A DNA stretch of 64,000 bases from Pseudomonas iridis. GTDB lineage: Bacteria; Pseudomonadota; Gammaproteobacteria; Pseudomonadales; Pseudomonadaceae. The number at the start of each line of letters is the position of its first letter. The first letter of the stretch is position 1. The notes beneath the pieces were generated by a model that was not told the DNA's origin, ran no database searches, and worked only from the letters and a program-made list of their open reading frames with translations. This document shows positions 1-8,376 of this stretch, in pieces. Both the position numbers and the translations under genes were made by a program. Where the stretch lies: NCBI RefSeq assembly GCF_017980685.1, contig NZ_JACXXO010000012.1, forward strand, positions 62,001 to 126,000, read 5' to 3'.

Positions 1-311
1 AACGCAAAGGCATCATCAACCGCCTGACCAGCCTGGCGCGGATCGGGCGTTCGGCCGAAGGCCTGGGGCGTCCGCTTGAAGAACATCTGGCGCGCCAGCA
101 TTTTCTCAGTGAGTTGTTCACGTCCATGAGCGCCGAGGATCCAGGGGTTCACGTGATTGATCCGACGCCGCTGATGTGCCCTGACGGGATTTGCAGTATC
201 GAGGTCAACGGACATTCACAGTACAAGGATGAAGATCACCTGTCGGACGTGGGCAGTGCCAGGTTGAGCCCGTTGTTTGCGCCGCTGCTGCTGGGTACGA
301 ACCAAAATTGA
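1..311 (+). CDS. Acyltransferase with SGNH domain, C-terminal fragment
   Basis: This is the last ~103 codons of a gene that begins before the window; the reading frame is open from position 3. The visible end contains DEDHLSDVGS, which matches the DxxH block (catalytic Asp and His) of the SGNH hydrolase domain found at the C terminus of many OafA/YrhL-type membrane acyltransferases that acetylate surface polysaccharides. The preceding CPDGIC segment with two cysteines is also usual for this domain. The membrane acyltransferase half is outside the window, so the assignment rests on the tail alone. It ends 80 bp before ubiD on the same strand. Confidence 0.7.
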   Translation, partial: RKGIINRLTSLARIGRSAEGLGRPLEEHLARQHFLSELFTSMSAEDPGVHVIDPTPLMCPDGICSIEVNGHSQYKDEDHLSDVGSARLSPLFAPLLLGTNQN

Positions 312-391
312 GCGATGCCGGGCGCTGACGGGCTGCTGTTTGCCCGTCAGAGCAGGTAGGATGTACGCCTATTTTGAGGGTGCCATCGTCA

Positions 392-1858
392 ATGAAATTC
401 AAGGATCTTCGGGATTTCGTGCAGCAGCTTGAGCAGCGCGGAGAGTTGAAACGCATCCAGATTCCCGTCTCGCCGGTGCTGGAGATGACTGAGGTGTGTG
501 ACCGCACGCTGCGGGCCAAAGGCCCGGCGCTGCTGTTCGAGAAGCCGACGGGCTACGACATCCCTGTGCTCGGCAACCTGTTCGGCACCCCCGAGCGAGT
601 GGCCATGGGCATGGGCGCCGAGTCGGTCAGCGAACTGCGCGAAATCGGCAAGCTGCTGGCTTTCCTCAAGGAGCCGGAACCGCCGAAGGGCTTGAAAGAC
701 GCGTGGTCGAAACTGCCGATCTTCCGCAAGATCATTGCCATGGCACCGAAAGTCGTCAAAGACGCCGTGTGCCAGGAAGTGGTTATCGAAGGCGATGACG
801 TCGATCTGGCGATGCTGCCGGTGCAAACCTGCTGGCCCGGCGACGTCGGCCCGCTGATCACCTGGGGCCTGACCGTCACCAAAGGCCCGAACAAGGACCG
901 CCAGAACCTCGGCATCTACCGTCAGCAGGTGATCGGCCGCAACAAAGTCATCATGCGCTGGCTCAGCCACCGTGGTGGCGCTCTGGATTATCGCGAGTGG
1001 TGCGAGAAGCACCCAGGCCAGCCGTTCCCTGTTTCAGTGGCTCTCGGTGCTGACCCGGCGACCATCCTAGGCGCCGTGACGCCAGTGCCAGATAGCCTCT
1101 CCGAGTATGCTTTCGCCGGCCTGTTGCGCGGCAACCGCACCGAACTGGTCAAGTGCCGTGGCAACGACCTGCAAGTGCCGGCCACTGCCGAAATCATCCT
1201 TGAAGGCGTGATTCATCCGGGCGAAATGGCAGATGAAGGCCCGTACGGCGACCACACCGGTTATTACAACGAAGTCGACAGCTTCCCGGTGTTCACCGTC
1301 GAGCGCATCACCCACCGGATCAAACCGATCTACCACAGCACTTACACCGGCCGTCCGCCGGATGAGCCGGCGATCCTCGGCGTGGCACTGAACGAAGTGT
1401 TCGTGCCGATCCTGCAGAAGCAGTTTCCTGAAATCACCGACTTCTACCTGCCGCCGGAAGGCTGCTCGTACCGCATGGCCATCGTGACCATGAAGAAGTC
1501 GTATCCGGGCCACGCCAAGCGCGTGATGCTGGGTGTCTGGTCGTTTTTGCGACAGTTCATGTACACCAAGTTCGTTATCGTCTGTGACGACGATATCAAC
1601 GCCCGCGACTGGAACGACGTGATCTGGGCCATCACCACGCGCATGGACCCCAAGCGCGATACGGTGATGATCGATAACACGCCGATCGACTACCTCGACT
1701 TCGCCTCGCCGGTCTCCGGCCTGGGGTCGAAAATGGGCCTCGATGCCACCCACAAGTGGCCGGGCGAAACCACTCGCGAGTGGGGCCGTGTGATTGTCAA
1801 GGACGACGCTGTCACCCAGCGGATCGATGCCATCTGGAATCAGTTAGGAATAGATTGA
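392..1858 (+). CDS. ubiD: UbiD, 3-octaprenyl-4-hydroxybenzoate decarboxylase
   Basis: Prenylated-FMN-dependent decarboxylase of ubiquinone synthesis; it removes the carboxylate from 3-polyprenyl-4-hydroxybenzoate. The product is 488 aa, the normal length for Pseudomonas UbiD, and is recognisable throughout (MKFKDLRDFVQQLEQ start, the PATAEIILEG and DEGPYGDHTGYY blocks, and DPKRDTVMIDNTPIDYLDF near the end). The ATG at 392 is preferred over a TTG 18 bp upstream because it begins the conserved N terminus. The stop codon overlaps the start of the next gene by one base (TGATG), so the two are translationally coupled. UbiX, which makes the prenyl-FMN cofactor, is not in the window. Confidence 0.96.
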   Translation: MKFKDLRDFVQQLEQRGELKRIQIPVSPVLEMTEVCDRTLRAKGPALLFEKPTGYDIPVLGNLFGTPERVAMGMGAESVSELREIGKLLAFLKEPEPPKGLKDAWSKLPIFRKIIAMAPKVVKDAVCQEVVIEGDDVDLAMLPVQTCWPGDVGPLITWGLTVTKGPNKDRQNLGIYRQQVIGRNKVIMRWLSHRGGALDYREWCEKHPGQPFPVSVALGADPATILGAVTPVPDSLSEYAFAGLLRGNRTELVKCRGNDLQVPATAEIILEGVIHPGEMADEGPYGDHTGYYNEVDSFPVFTVERITHRIKPIYHSTYTGRPPDEPAILGVALNEVFVPILQKQFPEITDFYLPPEGCSYRMAIVTMKKSYPGHAKRVMLGVWSFLRQFMYTKFVIVCDDDINARDWNDVIWAITTRMDPKRDTVMIDNTPIDYLDFASPVSGLGSKMGLDATHKWPGETTREWGRVIVKDDAVTQRIDAIWNQLGID

Positions 1859-2826
1859 TGCGTGTAACCCTGCAGCCTTCCGGAGCGGTACTTGAGATAC
1901 AGCCCGGTGAGCGGATTCTCGATGGTGCGCGGCGCCTGGGCTACGATTGCCCGCAAAGCTGTCGCAACGGCAACTGCCACGTGTGTGCGGCGCTGCTGGT
2001 GGAAGGCCGGGTCGAACAGGCCGGCACAGTGCGCGACCACGGCGAGTTCTACACTTGCATAGCCGAGCCGCTGGAAGACTGCATCGTGCTGTGGGATGGC
2101 GTGCTTGCGCTGGGAGAACTGCCGGTGCGTAGCCTGTCGTGTCAGGTCATCGAATGCCGCGACGTCGGCGGCGACACCTGGCGAGTGCGTCTGCGTGCGC
2201 CGGCCGGCAAGCCACCGCGCTATCACGCCGGGCAATATTTGATGATCGAGCGCGAGAGCGGCGAGAAGTCAGCGTTTTCCATGGCCTCGGCACCGCACGG
2301 TGGGCGCGACCTGGAAATCCACGTGCTGGCGCGCGAAGCCAGTGCGTTGAGCCTGATCGAACAGCTGCAACGCAACGCAATGGTGCGCGTCGAACTGCCA
2401 TTCGGTGACACTCACCTCGCCGAGCTGCCGGACGGGCCGCTGGTGTTGGTTGCCGCTGGCACAGGAATGGGCCAGATCCACAGCCTGATCGAACATTGCC
2501 GCGCCAACGGCTTCAAGCACCCGGTGCATCTGTATTGGGGCGTGCGTCGGCCGGAAGATTTCTATGAGATCGAACATTGGGACGAATGGGTGAAGCTGCC
2601 CAATCTGTTCCTGCACAAAGTCGTCAGCGACCAATGTGGCTGGGAAGGCCGCTGCGGAATGCTGCACGAGGCGGTCTGTGAAGACTTTACCGATCTCAAG
2701 TCCCTTCACGTCTACGCCAGCGGCTCGCCGGCCATGGTCTACGGGACGCTGGACGCGCTGGTCGATGCGGGGATGGATGCACATCAAATGCGCGCCGATG
2801 TGTTCGCGTATGCCCCGCGTGGCTAG
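1858..2826 (+). CDS. 2Fe-2S ferredoxin/FAD/NAD(P)H reductase (CDP-6-deoxy-glucoseen reductase-like)
   Basis: A 322-aa flavin reductase carrying its own electron-transfer domain. Residues 1-90 are a plant-type [2Fe-2S] domain with Cys35, Cys40, Cys43 and Cys67 in CX4CX2C...C spacing. Residues ~100-200 are a FAD-binding barrel (RYHAGQYLMIE), and residues ~215-322 are an NAD(P)-binding domain (LVLVAAGTGMGQ). Such proteins are often annotated as CDP-6-deoxy-delta-3,4-glucoseen reductase (AscD), but there is no deoxysugar cluster here. The one-base overlap with ubiD suggests it supplies electrons in, or is co-expressed with, quinone synthesis; that is inference. The true acceptor cannot be told from sequence. 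Confidence 0.85.
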   Translation: MRVTLQPSGAVLEIQPGERILDGARRLGYDCPQSCRNGNCHVCAALLVEGRVEQAGTVRDHGEFYTCIAEPLEDCIVLWDGVLALGELPVRSLSCQVIECRDVGGDTWRVRLRAPAGKPPRYHAGQYLMIERESGEKSAFSMASAPHGGRDLEIHVLAREASALSLIEQLQRNAMVRVELPFGDTHLAELPDGPLVLVAAGTGMGQIHSLIEHCRANGFKHPVHLYWGVRRPEDFYEIEHWDEWVKLPNLFLHKVVSDQCGWEGRCGMLHEAVCEDFTDLKSLHVYASGSPAMVYGTLDALVDAGMDAHQMRADVFAYAPRG

Positions 2827-3022
2827 ATCGTTATAACTCTCTATATAGCCGATCGGTATTTATCTAAATAGGTAAATACCGCTAGGTTATATATCAAGCA
2901 GGCAATCTATTAAGAAGTGTGCCATGGCACCTAAATTGCCTTAAAACATATGTTCCTTATTGTTACAGCGGTGCGTTCTATTAAGTAATTCTTCACCCGC
3001 GGGGAGCTGAACGCTATTCGCC
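2827..3022. other. AT-rich intergenic gap with two palindromes
   Basis: This 196-bp gap is markedly more AT-rich than its surroundings. It contains a 9-bp perfect inverted repeat (arms 2854-2862 and 2873-2881) and a perfect 12-bp palindrome GTGCCATGGCAC at 2919-2930. The first could be a weak stem at the end of the ubiD transcript, although no T-run follows it. The second lies ~90 bp before chaC and could be an operator. It probably also holds the chaC promoter. No ORF is credible here. Confidence 0.4.
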
Positions 3023-3691
3023 ATGAGTGCCATTGAAAACGCTTTTCTGAACCTGGCTTACCCTCCGCGGCTCGATCTTGGGCCGCAGCTGACGCACGAA
3101 CAACTTCTCGCTTCCATGCAATCGACCATGGCGCGCCACAAGGGCGGGCCGGTGTGGCTGTTCGCCTACGGTTCGCTGATCTGGCGGCCGGAATGCAATT
3201 CGGCGCAGCGCATGCGCGGTCGCGTGCATGGCTATCATCGTGGCTTGTACCTGTGGTCGCACGAACATCGCGGCACCCCGGAAATGCCGGGGCTGGTGTT
3301 CGGTCTGGATCGTGGCGGTTCGTGCAGTGGATTTGCTTATCGCTTGCCCGAAGACGATCTGGACAGTGCGCTGTATGCACTGTGGAAGCGCGAGATGCCA
3401 TTCCCGTCCTATCGGCCACACTGGCTCAACTGCCGGCTCGAAGATGGCAGTCAGGTTCAGGCATTAGGATTTGTTTTGGAGCGACACCTGCCCAGCTATG
3501 CCGGCAACTTGCCGGATCACGTGCTGAGCCAGGTGTTCGCAAGCGCTTGCGGGCGTTACGGCACCACTCGCGATTATGTCGAGCAGACCGCCCACGCCCT
3601 GCGCAGCCACGCCATGCCAGACCGAAATCTGGAGGCGCGGCTCAAGCGTTGTAAATCACAGGTCGATCAAGCGACCGCTTCGCGGCTCTGA
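3023..3691 (+). CDS. ChaC family gamma-glutamylcyclotransferase
   Basis: A 222-aa enzyme of the ChaC group, which cleaves glutathione into 5-oxoproline and Cys-Gly in the cytoplasm. The hallmark glycine-rich substrate loop is present as VWLFAYGSLIWRPE (about residues 46-59), followed by the family blocks RGRVHGYHRGLYLWS and GTPEMPGLVFGLDRGG. A GGGGAG ribosome-binding site lies upstream of the ATG. The last 25 bp overlap the end of glpT on the opposite strand, so the two genes converge. ChaC is usually linked to glutathione turnover under stress; nothing here shows its regulation. Confidence 0.9.
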   Translation: MSAIENAFLNLAYPPRLDLGPQLTHEQLLASMQSTMARHKGGPVWLFAYGSLIWRPECNSAQRMRGRVHGYHRGLYLWSHEHRGTPEMPGLVFGLDRGGSCSGFAYRLPEDDLDSALYALWKREMPFPSYRPHWLNCRLEDGSQVQALGFVLERHLPSYAGNLPDHVLSQVFASACGRYGTTRDYVEQTAHALRSHAMPDRNLEARLKRCKSQVDQATASRL

Positions 3692-5016
3692 CTGGCGACT
3701 TGCTTGTGCCATAGCGTCGGGGCCAGGAAGGCCATCGCCAGCAGGCACGCGCTCACCAGCAGGACAAAACCGCCGTCCCAGCCGAAGTGGTCGACGGTGT
3801 AGCCCATCGCCGCACTGGCCGCGACCGAACCACCCAGATAACCGAACAGACCGGTGAAACCCGCAGCGGTACCCGCGGCTTTCTTCGGCGCCAGTTCCAG
3901 CGCCTGCAGGCCGATCAGCATCACCGGGCCGTAGATCAGGAAGCCGATGGAGACCAGCGCGATCATGTCCACAGTCGGGTTGCCGGCCGGGTTGAGCCAG
4001 TAAACCAGCGTTGCCACGGTCACCAATGCCATGAACACCATGCCGGTCAGGCCACGGTTGCCACGGAAGATCTTGTCCGACATCCAGCCGCACAGCAGCG
4101 TGCCCGGGATCCCTGCCCATTCGTAGAAGAAGTAGGTCCACGAGGTTTTATCCACGGTGAAGCCCTTGGCTTCCTTGAGGTACGTCGGCGCCCAATCCAG
4201 TACGCCGTAGCGCAGCAGGTAGACGAAGACGTTGGCCATGGCGATGTACCAGAGCATTTTGTTGCGCAGCACGTATTTGACGAAGATTTCCTTGGCGCTG
4301 AATTCGTCTTCGTGGCTGGCGTCGTAGCCTTCCGGGTAGTCGTTCTTGTACTGCTCGATTGGCGGCAGGCCAACCGATTGCGGGGTGTCACGCATGGTCA
4401 TGAAGGCGAACACCGCCACGGCCAGAGCCACAGCTGCCGGCACGTAGAACGCCGCGTGCCAGTCGTTGAACAGGCCCATGCCGAGCAGGAACAACGGGCC
4501 GATCAGACCACCACCGACGTTGTGCGCCACGTTCCACACCGAGACCACGCCGCCGCGTTCTTTCTGCGACCACCAGTGCACCATGGTTCGCCCGCTCGGC
4601 GGCCAACCCATGCCCTGTGCCCAGCCGTTGATGAACAACAGAATAAACATCATGGTCACGCTGGACGTCGCCCACGGCGCGAAACCGAACACGAACATCA
4701 CCCCAGCCGATACCAGCAGGCCGAAAGGCAAGAAGAAACGTGGGTTGGAGCGGTCGGACACCAGGCCCATGAGGAACTTGGACAGACCGTAGGAAATGGC
4801 GATGGCCGACATCGCCAGACCCAGATCGCCACGGCTGTAGCCCTCGTCGATCAGGTACGGCATGGCCAGGGAGAAGTTTTTGCGCAGCAGGTAATAACCC
4901 GCGTAGCCAATGAAAATGCCAGCGAAGATCTGCCAGCGCAGGCGTCGGTAAGTGCTGTCTATTTTTTCTTCAGGCAATGGAGCCTGATGTGCGGCAGGAC
5001 GAAAGAAAGCAAACAT
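3667..5016 (-). CDS. glpT: GlpT, sn-glycerol-3-phosphate/phosphate antiporter
   Basis: A 449-aa inner-membrane antiporter of the major facilitator superfamily that exchanges external glycerol-3-phosphate for internal phosphate. It follows E. coli GlpT almost block for block: the IDxTYRRLRWQIF N terminus, YYLLRKNFSLAMPYL in helix 1, GWAQGMGWPPSGRTMVHWWSQKERGG, NVFVYLLRYGVLDW, and LELAPKKAAGTAAGF near the end. Twelve membrane helices are expected. The gene stands alone, without glpQ, glpF or glpR beside it. Its promoter should lie in 5017-5170. Its 3' end overlaps chaC by 25 bp in convergent orientation. Confidence 0.97.
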   Translation of the reverse strand: MFAFFRPAAHQAPLPEEKIDSTYRRLRWQIFAGIFIGYAGYYLLRKNFSLAMPYLIDEGYSRGDLGLAMSAIAISYGLSKFLMGLVSDRSNPRFFLPFGLLVSAGVMFVFGFAPWATSSVTMMFILLFINGWAQGMGWPPSGRTMVHWWSQKERGGVVSVWNVAHNVGGGLIGPLFLLGMGLFNDWHAAFYVPAAVALAVAVFAFMTMRDTPQSVGLPPIEQYKNDYPEGYDASHEDEFSAKEIFVKYVLRNKMLWYIAMANVFVYLLRYGVLDWAPTYLKEAKGFTVDKTSWTYFFYEWAGIPGTLLCGWMSDKIFRGNRGLTGMVFMALVTVATLVYWLNPAGNPTVDMIALVSIGFLIYGPVMLIGLQALELAPKKAAGTAAGFTGLFGYLGGSVAASAAMGYTVDHFGWDGGFVLLVSACLLAMAFLAPTLWHKQVASQSREAVA

Positions 5017-5178
5017 TCAAGAGCTCCAGATTTCTTGTTTTGACTGCGGATGCGAATGTTACAGTTTCGTTACCGAAAATAGCACTGGTTCGCATCGACC
5101 AAAAAGGGGAAATGTTGGAGATCGAGTGTTCCTTTATGAACATGTCGCTCAGGTATAAATGGCGGTCGTATAGGAGAT

Positions 5179-5205
5179 GCCGGATTGCGCGGGGGGCAAT
5201 CCGGC
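5179..5205. terminator. Stem-loop after the quinone oxidoreductase gene
   Basis: A 9-bp perfect GC-rich stem (arms 5179-5187 and 5197-5205) with a 9-base G-rich loop lies 12 bp beyond the stop codon of the minus-strand oxidoreductase gene. On the minus strand no clear T-run follows, so it may act as a weak or factor-assisted terminator that separates this gene from the glpT promoter. Confidence 0.6.
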
Positions 5206-5216
5206 TTTGATGCTGT

Positions 5217-6194
5217 TCAGCGAACTTGCACTACAACCTTGCCCACAGCCTTGCGCTGGCCAAGATCATTGATCGCTTGCGCCGCATTGCTCAGTGGATA
5301 CACCTGCGACACCAGCGGTTTCAGCTTGCCCTCGGCAAACCAGCCGAACAGTTGCTGGAAGTTCGCCGCGTTGTCCTGCGGCTGGCGCTGGGCGAAGGAG
5401 CCCCAGAACACGCCGAGTACCGCGGCACCCTTGAGCAGGGCGAGGTTGACCGGCAGTTCGGGAATGCGACCGCTGGCAAAACCGACCACTAGCAGGCGTC
5501 CGTTCCAGGCGATGGCGCGGATGGCTTGGTCGAAGAGGTCACCGCCGACCGGGTCGTAGATCACGTCGGCACCCTGGCCGTCGGTGAGGCGTTTGATTTC
5601 TTCCTTTAAGTTGGTTTCGCTGTAGTTGATCAGTTCATCGGCGCCGGCAGCCTTGGCCACGGCGAGTTTTTCCGTGCTGCTGGCGGCGGCGATGACCCGC
5701 GCACCCATGGCTTTACCGATTTCCACGGCCGCCAGTCCGACACCGCCGGAAGCACCCAGCACCAGCAGGGTTTCGCCGGGCTGAAGGTTGGCGCGTTGCT
5801 TGAGGGCGTGCATCGAGGTGCCGTAGGTCATGCTGAATGCAGCGGCGATGTTGAAGTCCATCGACGGCGGAATCGGCAGCACGTTATAGCCCGGCACCGC
5901 GACCTGCTCGGCGAAGCTGCCCCAGCCGGTAAGGGCCATGACCCGGTCGCCGACTTTCAGATGACTGACCTTTTCGCCGACGGCGCTGACCACGCCGGCC
6001 GCTTCACCACCTGGCGAAAACGGGAAGGGCGGCTTGAATTGGTATTTGCCCTCGATGATCAGCGTGTCCGGGAAGTTGACCCCGGCGGCGTGCACGTCCA
6101 GCAGGATTTCGTTCTTCTTGGCGACAGGACTGGCGACGTCTTCCAGCACCAGCGATTCGGCAGGGCCGAAGGCTTTGCACAGCACGGCTTTCAT
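5217..6194 (-). CDS. NADPH:quinone oxidoreductase family protein (zinc-independent MDR)
   Basis: A 325-aa medium-chain dehydrogenase/reductase of the quinone oxidoreductase type. Residues ~1-120 form the GroES-like catalytic domain (AAGVNFPDTLIIEGKY, PFSPGGEAAGVV). Residues ~125-260 carry the NADPH-binding Rossmann fold with LVLGASGGVGLAAVEIGKAMGA. The structural-zinc cysteines of true alcohol dehydrogenases are absent, which fits the QOR branch. It would reduce quinones or other enones with NADPH in the cytoplasm. It is probably monocistronic, with its promoter in 6195-6344 shared divergently with the FliL-like gene. The natural substrate is unknown. Confidence 0.88.
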   Translation of the reverse strand: MKAVLCKAFGPAESLVLEDVASPVAKKNEILLDVHAAGVNFPDTLIIEGKYQFKPPFPFSPGGEAAGVVSAVGEKVSHLKVGDRVMALTGWGSFAEQVAVPGYNVLPIPPSMDFNIAAAFSMTYGTSMHALKQRANLQPGETLLVLGASGGVGLAAVEIGKAMGARVIAAASSTEKLAVAKAAGADELINYSETNLKEEIKRLTDGQGADVIYDPVGGDLFDQAIRAIAWNGRLLVVGFASGRIPELPVNLALLKGAAVLGVFWGSFAQRQPQDNAANFQQLFGWFAEGKLKPLVSQVYPLSNAAQAINDLGQRKAVGKVVVQVR

Positions 6195-6344
6195 CAGGGC
6201 TATTCCTTTGGGAGTGATGGCCGATAAGTGTAGGTGTGTCAGTCAACGGGTCAACGAGCATACCCGCCCCTGATAGCCAGCCATAAGCTTGTGCTTGCGC
6301 GGCGGGTCGTTATGCTAGGCCGCAAACCGGATAAGGAGCGAATT

Positions 6345-6752
6345 GTGAAAGCGTGGATCATGTTGTTGCTGGCCCTGTCTCTGCCTGTGGCAGCGCTGGC
6401 CGAAGAAGCCAAAGAAGGCGAGGCGCCGAAGGTCAACTACATCACCCTGAGCCCGCCGTTCGTGGGTAACTACGGGCTCGATGGCACGCCGAAACTGAAG
6501 GTGTTCAAAGCCGATGTGGCGCTGCGTGTGACCGGTGAAGAGTCGACCAAGCTGGTCAAGGCCAACGAACCGTTGATTCGCAATCAGCTGGTGGCACTGT
6601 TCTCCCAGCAGACCACAGAAGCGATGGGCAGCATCGAGGGCAAGGAAAAGTTGCGTCAGGAAGCGTTGAAGCAAACACAGCAAGTGATGAATGACGAAAC
6701 TGGCAAGCCGGTGGTTGAGGATCTGTTGTTCAACAACCTGATCATTCAGTAA
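6345..6752 (+). CDS. FliL-like exported protein (flagellar basal-body-associated family)
   Basis: A 135-aa protein with a hydrophobic N-terminal signal or anchor (about residues 2-19, ending near PVAALAEEA), followed by a FliL-like domain. The segments VNYITLSPPFVGNYG and IRNQLVALFSQQTTEAMGSIEGKEKLRQEAL match the family. It is outside any flagellar operon, and the canonical fliL gene of Pseudomonas lies elsewhere, so this is a paralogue of unknown role at the inner membrane or periplasm. The start is taken as GTG at 6345, which follows an AAGGAG site; upstream in-frame codons lack a ribosome-binding site. Confidence 0.8.
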   Translation: MKAWIMLLLALSLPVAALAEEAKEGEAPKVNYITLSPPFVGNYGLDGTPKLKVFKADVALRVTGEESTKLVKANEPLIRNQLVALFSQQTTEAMGSIEGKEKLRQEALKQTQQVMNDETGKPVVEDLLFNNLIIQ

Positions 6753-6770
6753 GACATATTTAGAAAGTCA

Positions 6771-6847
6771 AAAGATCGCAGCCTTCGGCAGCTCCTGCAT
6801 TGGAATGCACTTCCCTGTAGGAGCTGCCGAAGGCTGCGATCTTTTTT
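6771..6847. repeat. REP-type inverted repeat, family A
   Basis: A long palindromic element with outer arms AAAGATCGCAGCCTTCGGCA / TGCCGAAGGCTGCGATCTTT. It lies between two convergent genes (FliL-like and EVE) and could form a cruciform or an RNA hairpin with A/T-rich ends that serves as a bidirectional terminator. Further copies are at 15250-15328 and 34050-34128, with a half copy near 63380. Confidence 0.9.
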
Positions 6848-6854
6848 GTGGCCG

Positions 6855-7304
6855 TTACCGCAGCGCCAATACCGCCGCCCATTGCTCCGGCGTCACCGCC
6901 ATCACCGACAGCCGCGACCCTTTCTGCACCAGCGGCATTTCGGCCAGGGCGGTCTGTTGCTTCAGATAGTCCAGCTTCAACACCCGCGCGAACGTTTCGA
7001 CATGGGCGACATCGACCGCGCTCCAGGCGTTTTTCTCCGCCGTGGCCTTTGGATCGAAATAATGACTTTCAGGGTCCAGCGCCGTCGGATCCGGGTACGC
7101 CGCCTCGATTATTTTTCCGATCCCGGCTATTCCCGGCTCCGGGCAGCTGGAATGGTAGAAAAAGAACTCATCCCCCACCGCCATCGCGCGCAGGAAGTTG
7201 CGTGCCTGATAGTTGCGAACCCCGTCCCAGCGCGCTTTGCCGAGTTTCTCCAGATCTTTGATCGAGAGTTCGTCAGGTTCGGATTTCATCAGCCAATAGG
7301 CCAT
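6855..7304 (-). CDS. EVE domain-containing protein
   Basis: A 149-aa single-domain protein. The start MAYWLMKSEPDELSIKDLEK and the blocks WDGVRNYQARNFLRAM and GDEFFFYHSS are characteristic of the EVE (PUA-like) fold, whose eukaryotic relatives (THYN1) bind modified cytosine in DNA. In bacteria EVE proteins are thought to read modified DNA or RNA bases, some in defence loci. This copy stands alone among housekeeping genes, so no defence role is indicated. Its ligand is not deducible. Confidence 0.9.
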   Translation of the reverse strand: MAYWLMKSEPDELSIKDLEKLGKARWDGVRNYQARNFLRAMAVGDEFFFYHSSCPEPGIAGIGKIIEAAYPDPTALDPESHYFDPKATAEKNAWSAVDVAHVETFARVLKLDYLKQQTALAEMPLVQKGSRLSVMAVTPEQWAAVLALR

Positions 7305-7501
7305 GGTTTTTGCTCCTGGAGCGTTCTTTGGGCAAGTTGTCGGGCAATTTTATGACAAACCGACAGTCGGTTGACGTCAGCGTTTGCGCGCAGGTTCTCG
7401 TTGTCGCAAAATGCCGGCCTTTAAAGCTTGACGCTGCTGCACGGCCTACGAATGGAAACCGCTGCTGTCATCGTGATGATGTGCCTTGAGGGGGGCAATC
7501 G

Positions 7502-7657
7502 ATGAAACGCAAACCGGATTTGCTTTGGGTTTTGGTTATTTTGTTTGGTTTGGGCGTTGTGACCACCGGTTACGCGCAAAGCCTGTGGGCCAACAAGGCC
7601 GACGCACCGATTGAAATCGCGCAACAGGTTCAACAGTCAACAGCCTTCAAGCGCTGA
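7502..7657 (+). CDS. Small membrane protein, 51 aa
   Basis: A short ORF starting MKRKPDLLWVLVILFGLGVV with one strongly hydrophobic segment (residues ~7-23), then a ~28-residue polar tail. A GAGGGGGG ribosome-binding site lies 6 bp before the ATG, and the ORF is followed 12 bp later by a strong stem-loop, so it has the layout of a complete gene. The positive N terminus and single helix suggest an inner-membrane peptide with the tail outside, or an uncleaved signal anchor. I do not recognise a family. It converges on fthC. Confidence 0.65.
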   Translation: MKRKPDLLWVLVILFGLGVVTTGYAQSLWANKADAPIEIAQQVQQSTAFKR

Positions 7658-7669
7658 AACTGTCTTCTC

Positions 7670-7691
7670 GACGCCGCTGATCTGCGGCGTT
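7670..7691. terminator. Bidirectional stem-loop between the 51-aa gene and fthC
   Basis: Arms GACGCCGC (7670-7677) and GCGGCGTT (7684-7691) form a GC-rich hairpin exactly between two convergent genes, touching the fthC stop codon. It is a candidate terminator for both strands, though only short T-runs follow. Confidence 0.6.
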
Positions 7692-8296
7692 CAGTCTACG
7701 AAATACCACGCCTTGTCAGTGACCGTGCCTTGCAACGGTACATCCCAACTCGCCTGTGCCAGCCGTTCGACCTTCTGACATTCATGGGCCAGACCTAATA
7801 ATGTCGGCTTGCGCCAGTTCTTGCGCCGCGCCAGATACGCCAGGCTGCGATCATAGAAGCCGCCGCCCATCCCCAGACGTCCGCCGACGTCGTCAAACCC
7901 CACCAGTGGCAACAACACCAGATCCAGTGTCCAGATCTTGCGCTGGCGAGCCAGATTGGCGCGCGGCTCAAGAATGCGGAAACGGTTGGGTTTGAGTTTT
8001 TCGCCGGGACGGATGCGCTGGAACACCATTTTGGTTCGCGGCCAGGCGCTGAGCACCGGCAGGTACGTGGCCTTGCCCCGGCGCTGTGCTTCACGCAGCA
8101 GCAGGCGCGGATCGATTTCACCGTCGGTGGGCAGGTACAGGGAGATGTGTTTTGCCCGGCGAAAGTGCGGGTCTTGCGCCAATTGCCGGAACAGGCCTTT
8201 GGCGGCCTGGCGTTGTTCAGCAGCAGTCAGTGCGCGGCGCGCCTTGCGCAGCAGGCGGCGGAGTTGCGGGCGGGGCAGCAGCGCGAGTTCGGTCAT
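7691..8296 (-). CDS. fthC: 5-formyltetrahydrofolate cyclo-ligase
   Basis: A 201-aa enzyme (YgfA/MTHFS family) that converts 5-formyl-THF with ATP to 5,10-methenyl-THF in one-carbon metabolism. Family motifs are seen: LRRLLRKARRALT at the N terminus, ISLYLPTDGEIDPRLLL, LVLLPLVGFDDVGGRLGMGGGFYDRSLAYL (phosphate-binding GxGxGxYD region) and LLGLAHECQKV. The ATG at 8296 is chosen because the longer in-frame start lies inside the 6S RNA terminator. As in E. coli, it is downstream of the 6S RNA gene and may be read through from it, giving a housekeeping link between the two. Confidence 0.94.
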   Translation of the reverse strand: MTELALLPRPQLRRLLRKARRALTAAEQRQAAKGLFRQLAQDPHFRRAKHISLYLPTDGEIDPRLLLREAQRRGKATYLPVLSAWPRTKMVFQRIRPGEKLKPNRFRILEPRANLARQRKIWTLDLVLLPLVGFDDVGGRLGMGGGFYDRSLAYLARRKNWRKPTLLGLAHECQKVERLAQASWDVPLQGTVTDKAWYFVD

Positions 8297-8333
8297 GGTT
8301 CGGCTTCGGCAGGTTGGACGAAAACGTACGCAT

Positions 8334-8368
8334 AAAAAATCCGATGTCGGCATTCACCGACATCGGAT
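8334..8368 (-). terminator. Rho-independent terminator after 6S RNA
   Basis: On the minus strand a 12-bp perfect stem (arms 8339-8350 and 8357-8368, six-base loop) is followed by a run of six T. It lies 9 bp beyond the 3' end of the 6S RNA and before fthC, so readthrough past it would be needed to co-transcribe fthC. Confidence 0.88.
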
Positions 8369-8376
8369 TCGAATCA

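Noticed and set aside
4977..5210. 77-codon plus-strand ORF opposite the glpT start and promoter region
   Set aside because: It overlaps the glpT start and the region that must hold its promoter, lacks a ribosome-binding site, and has no recognisable product.
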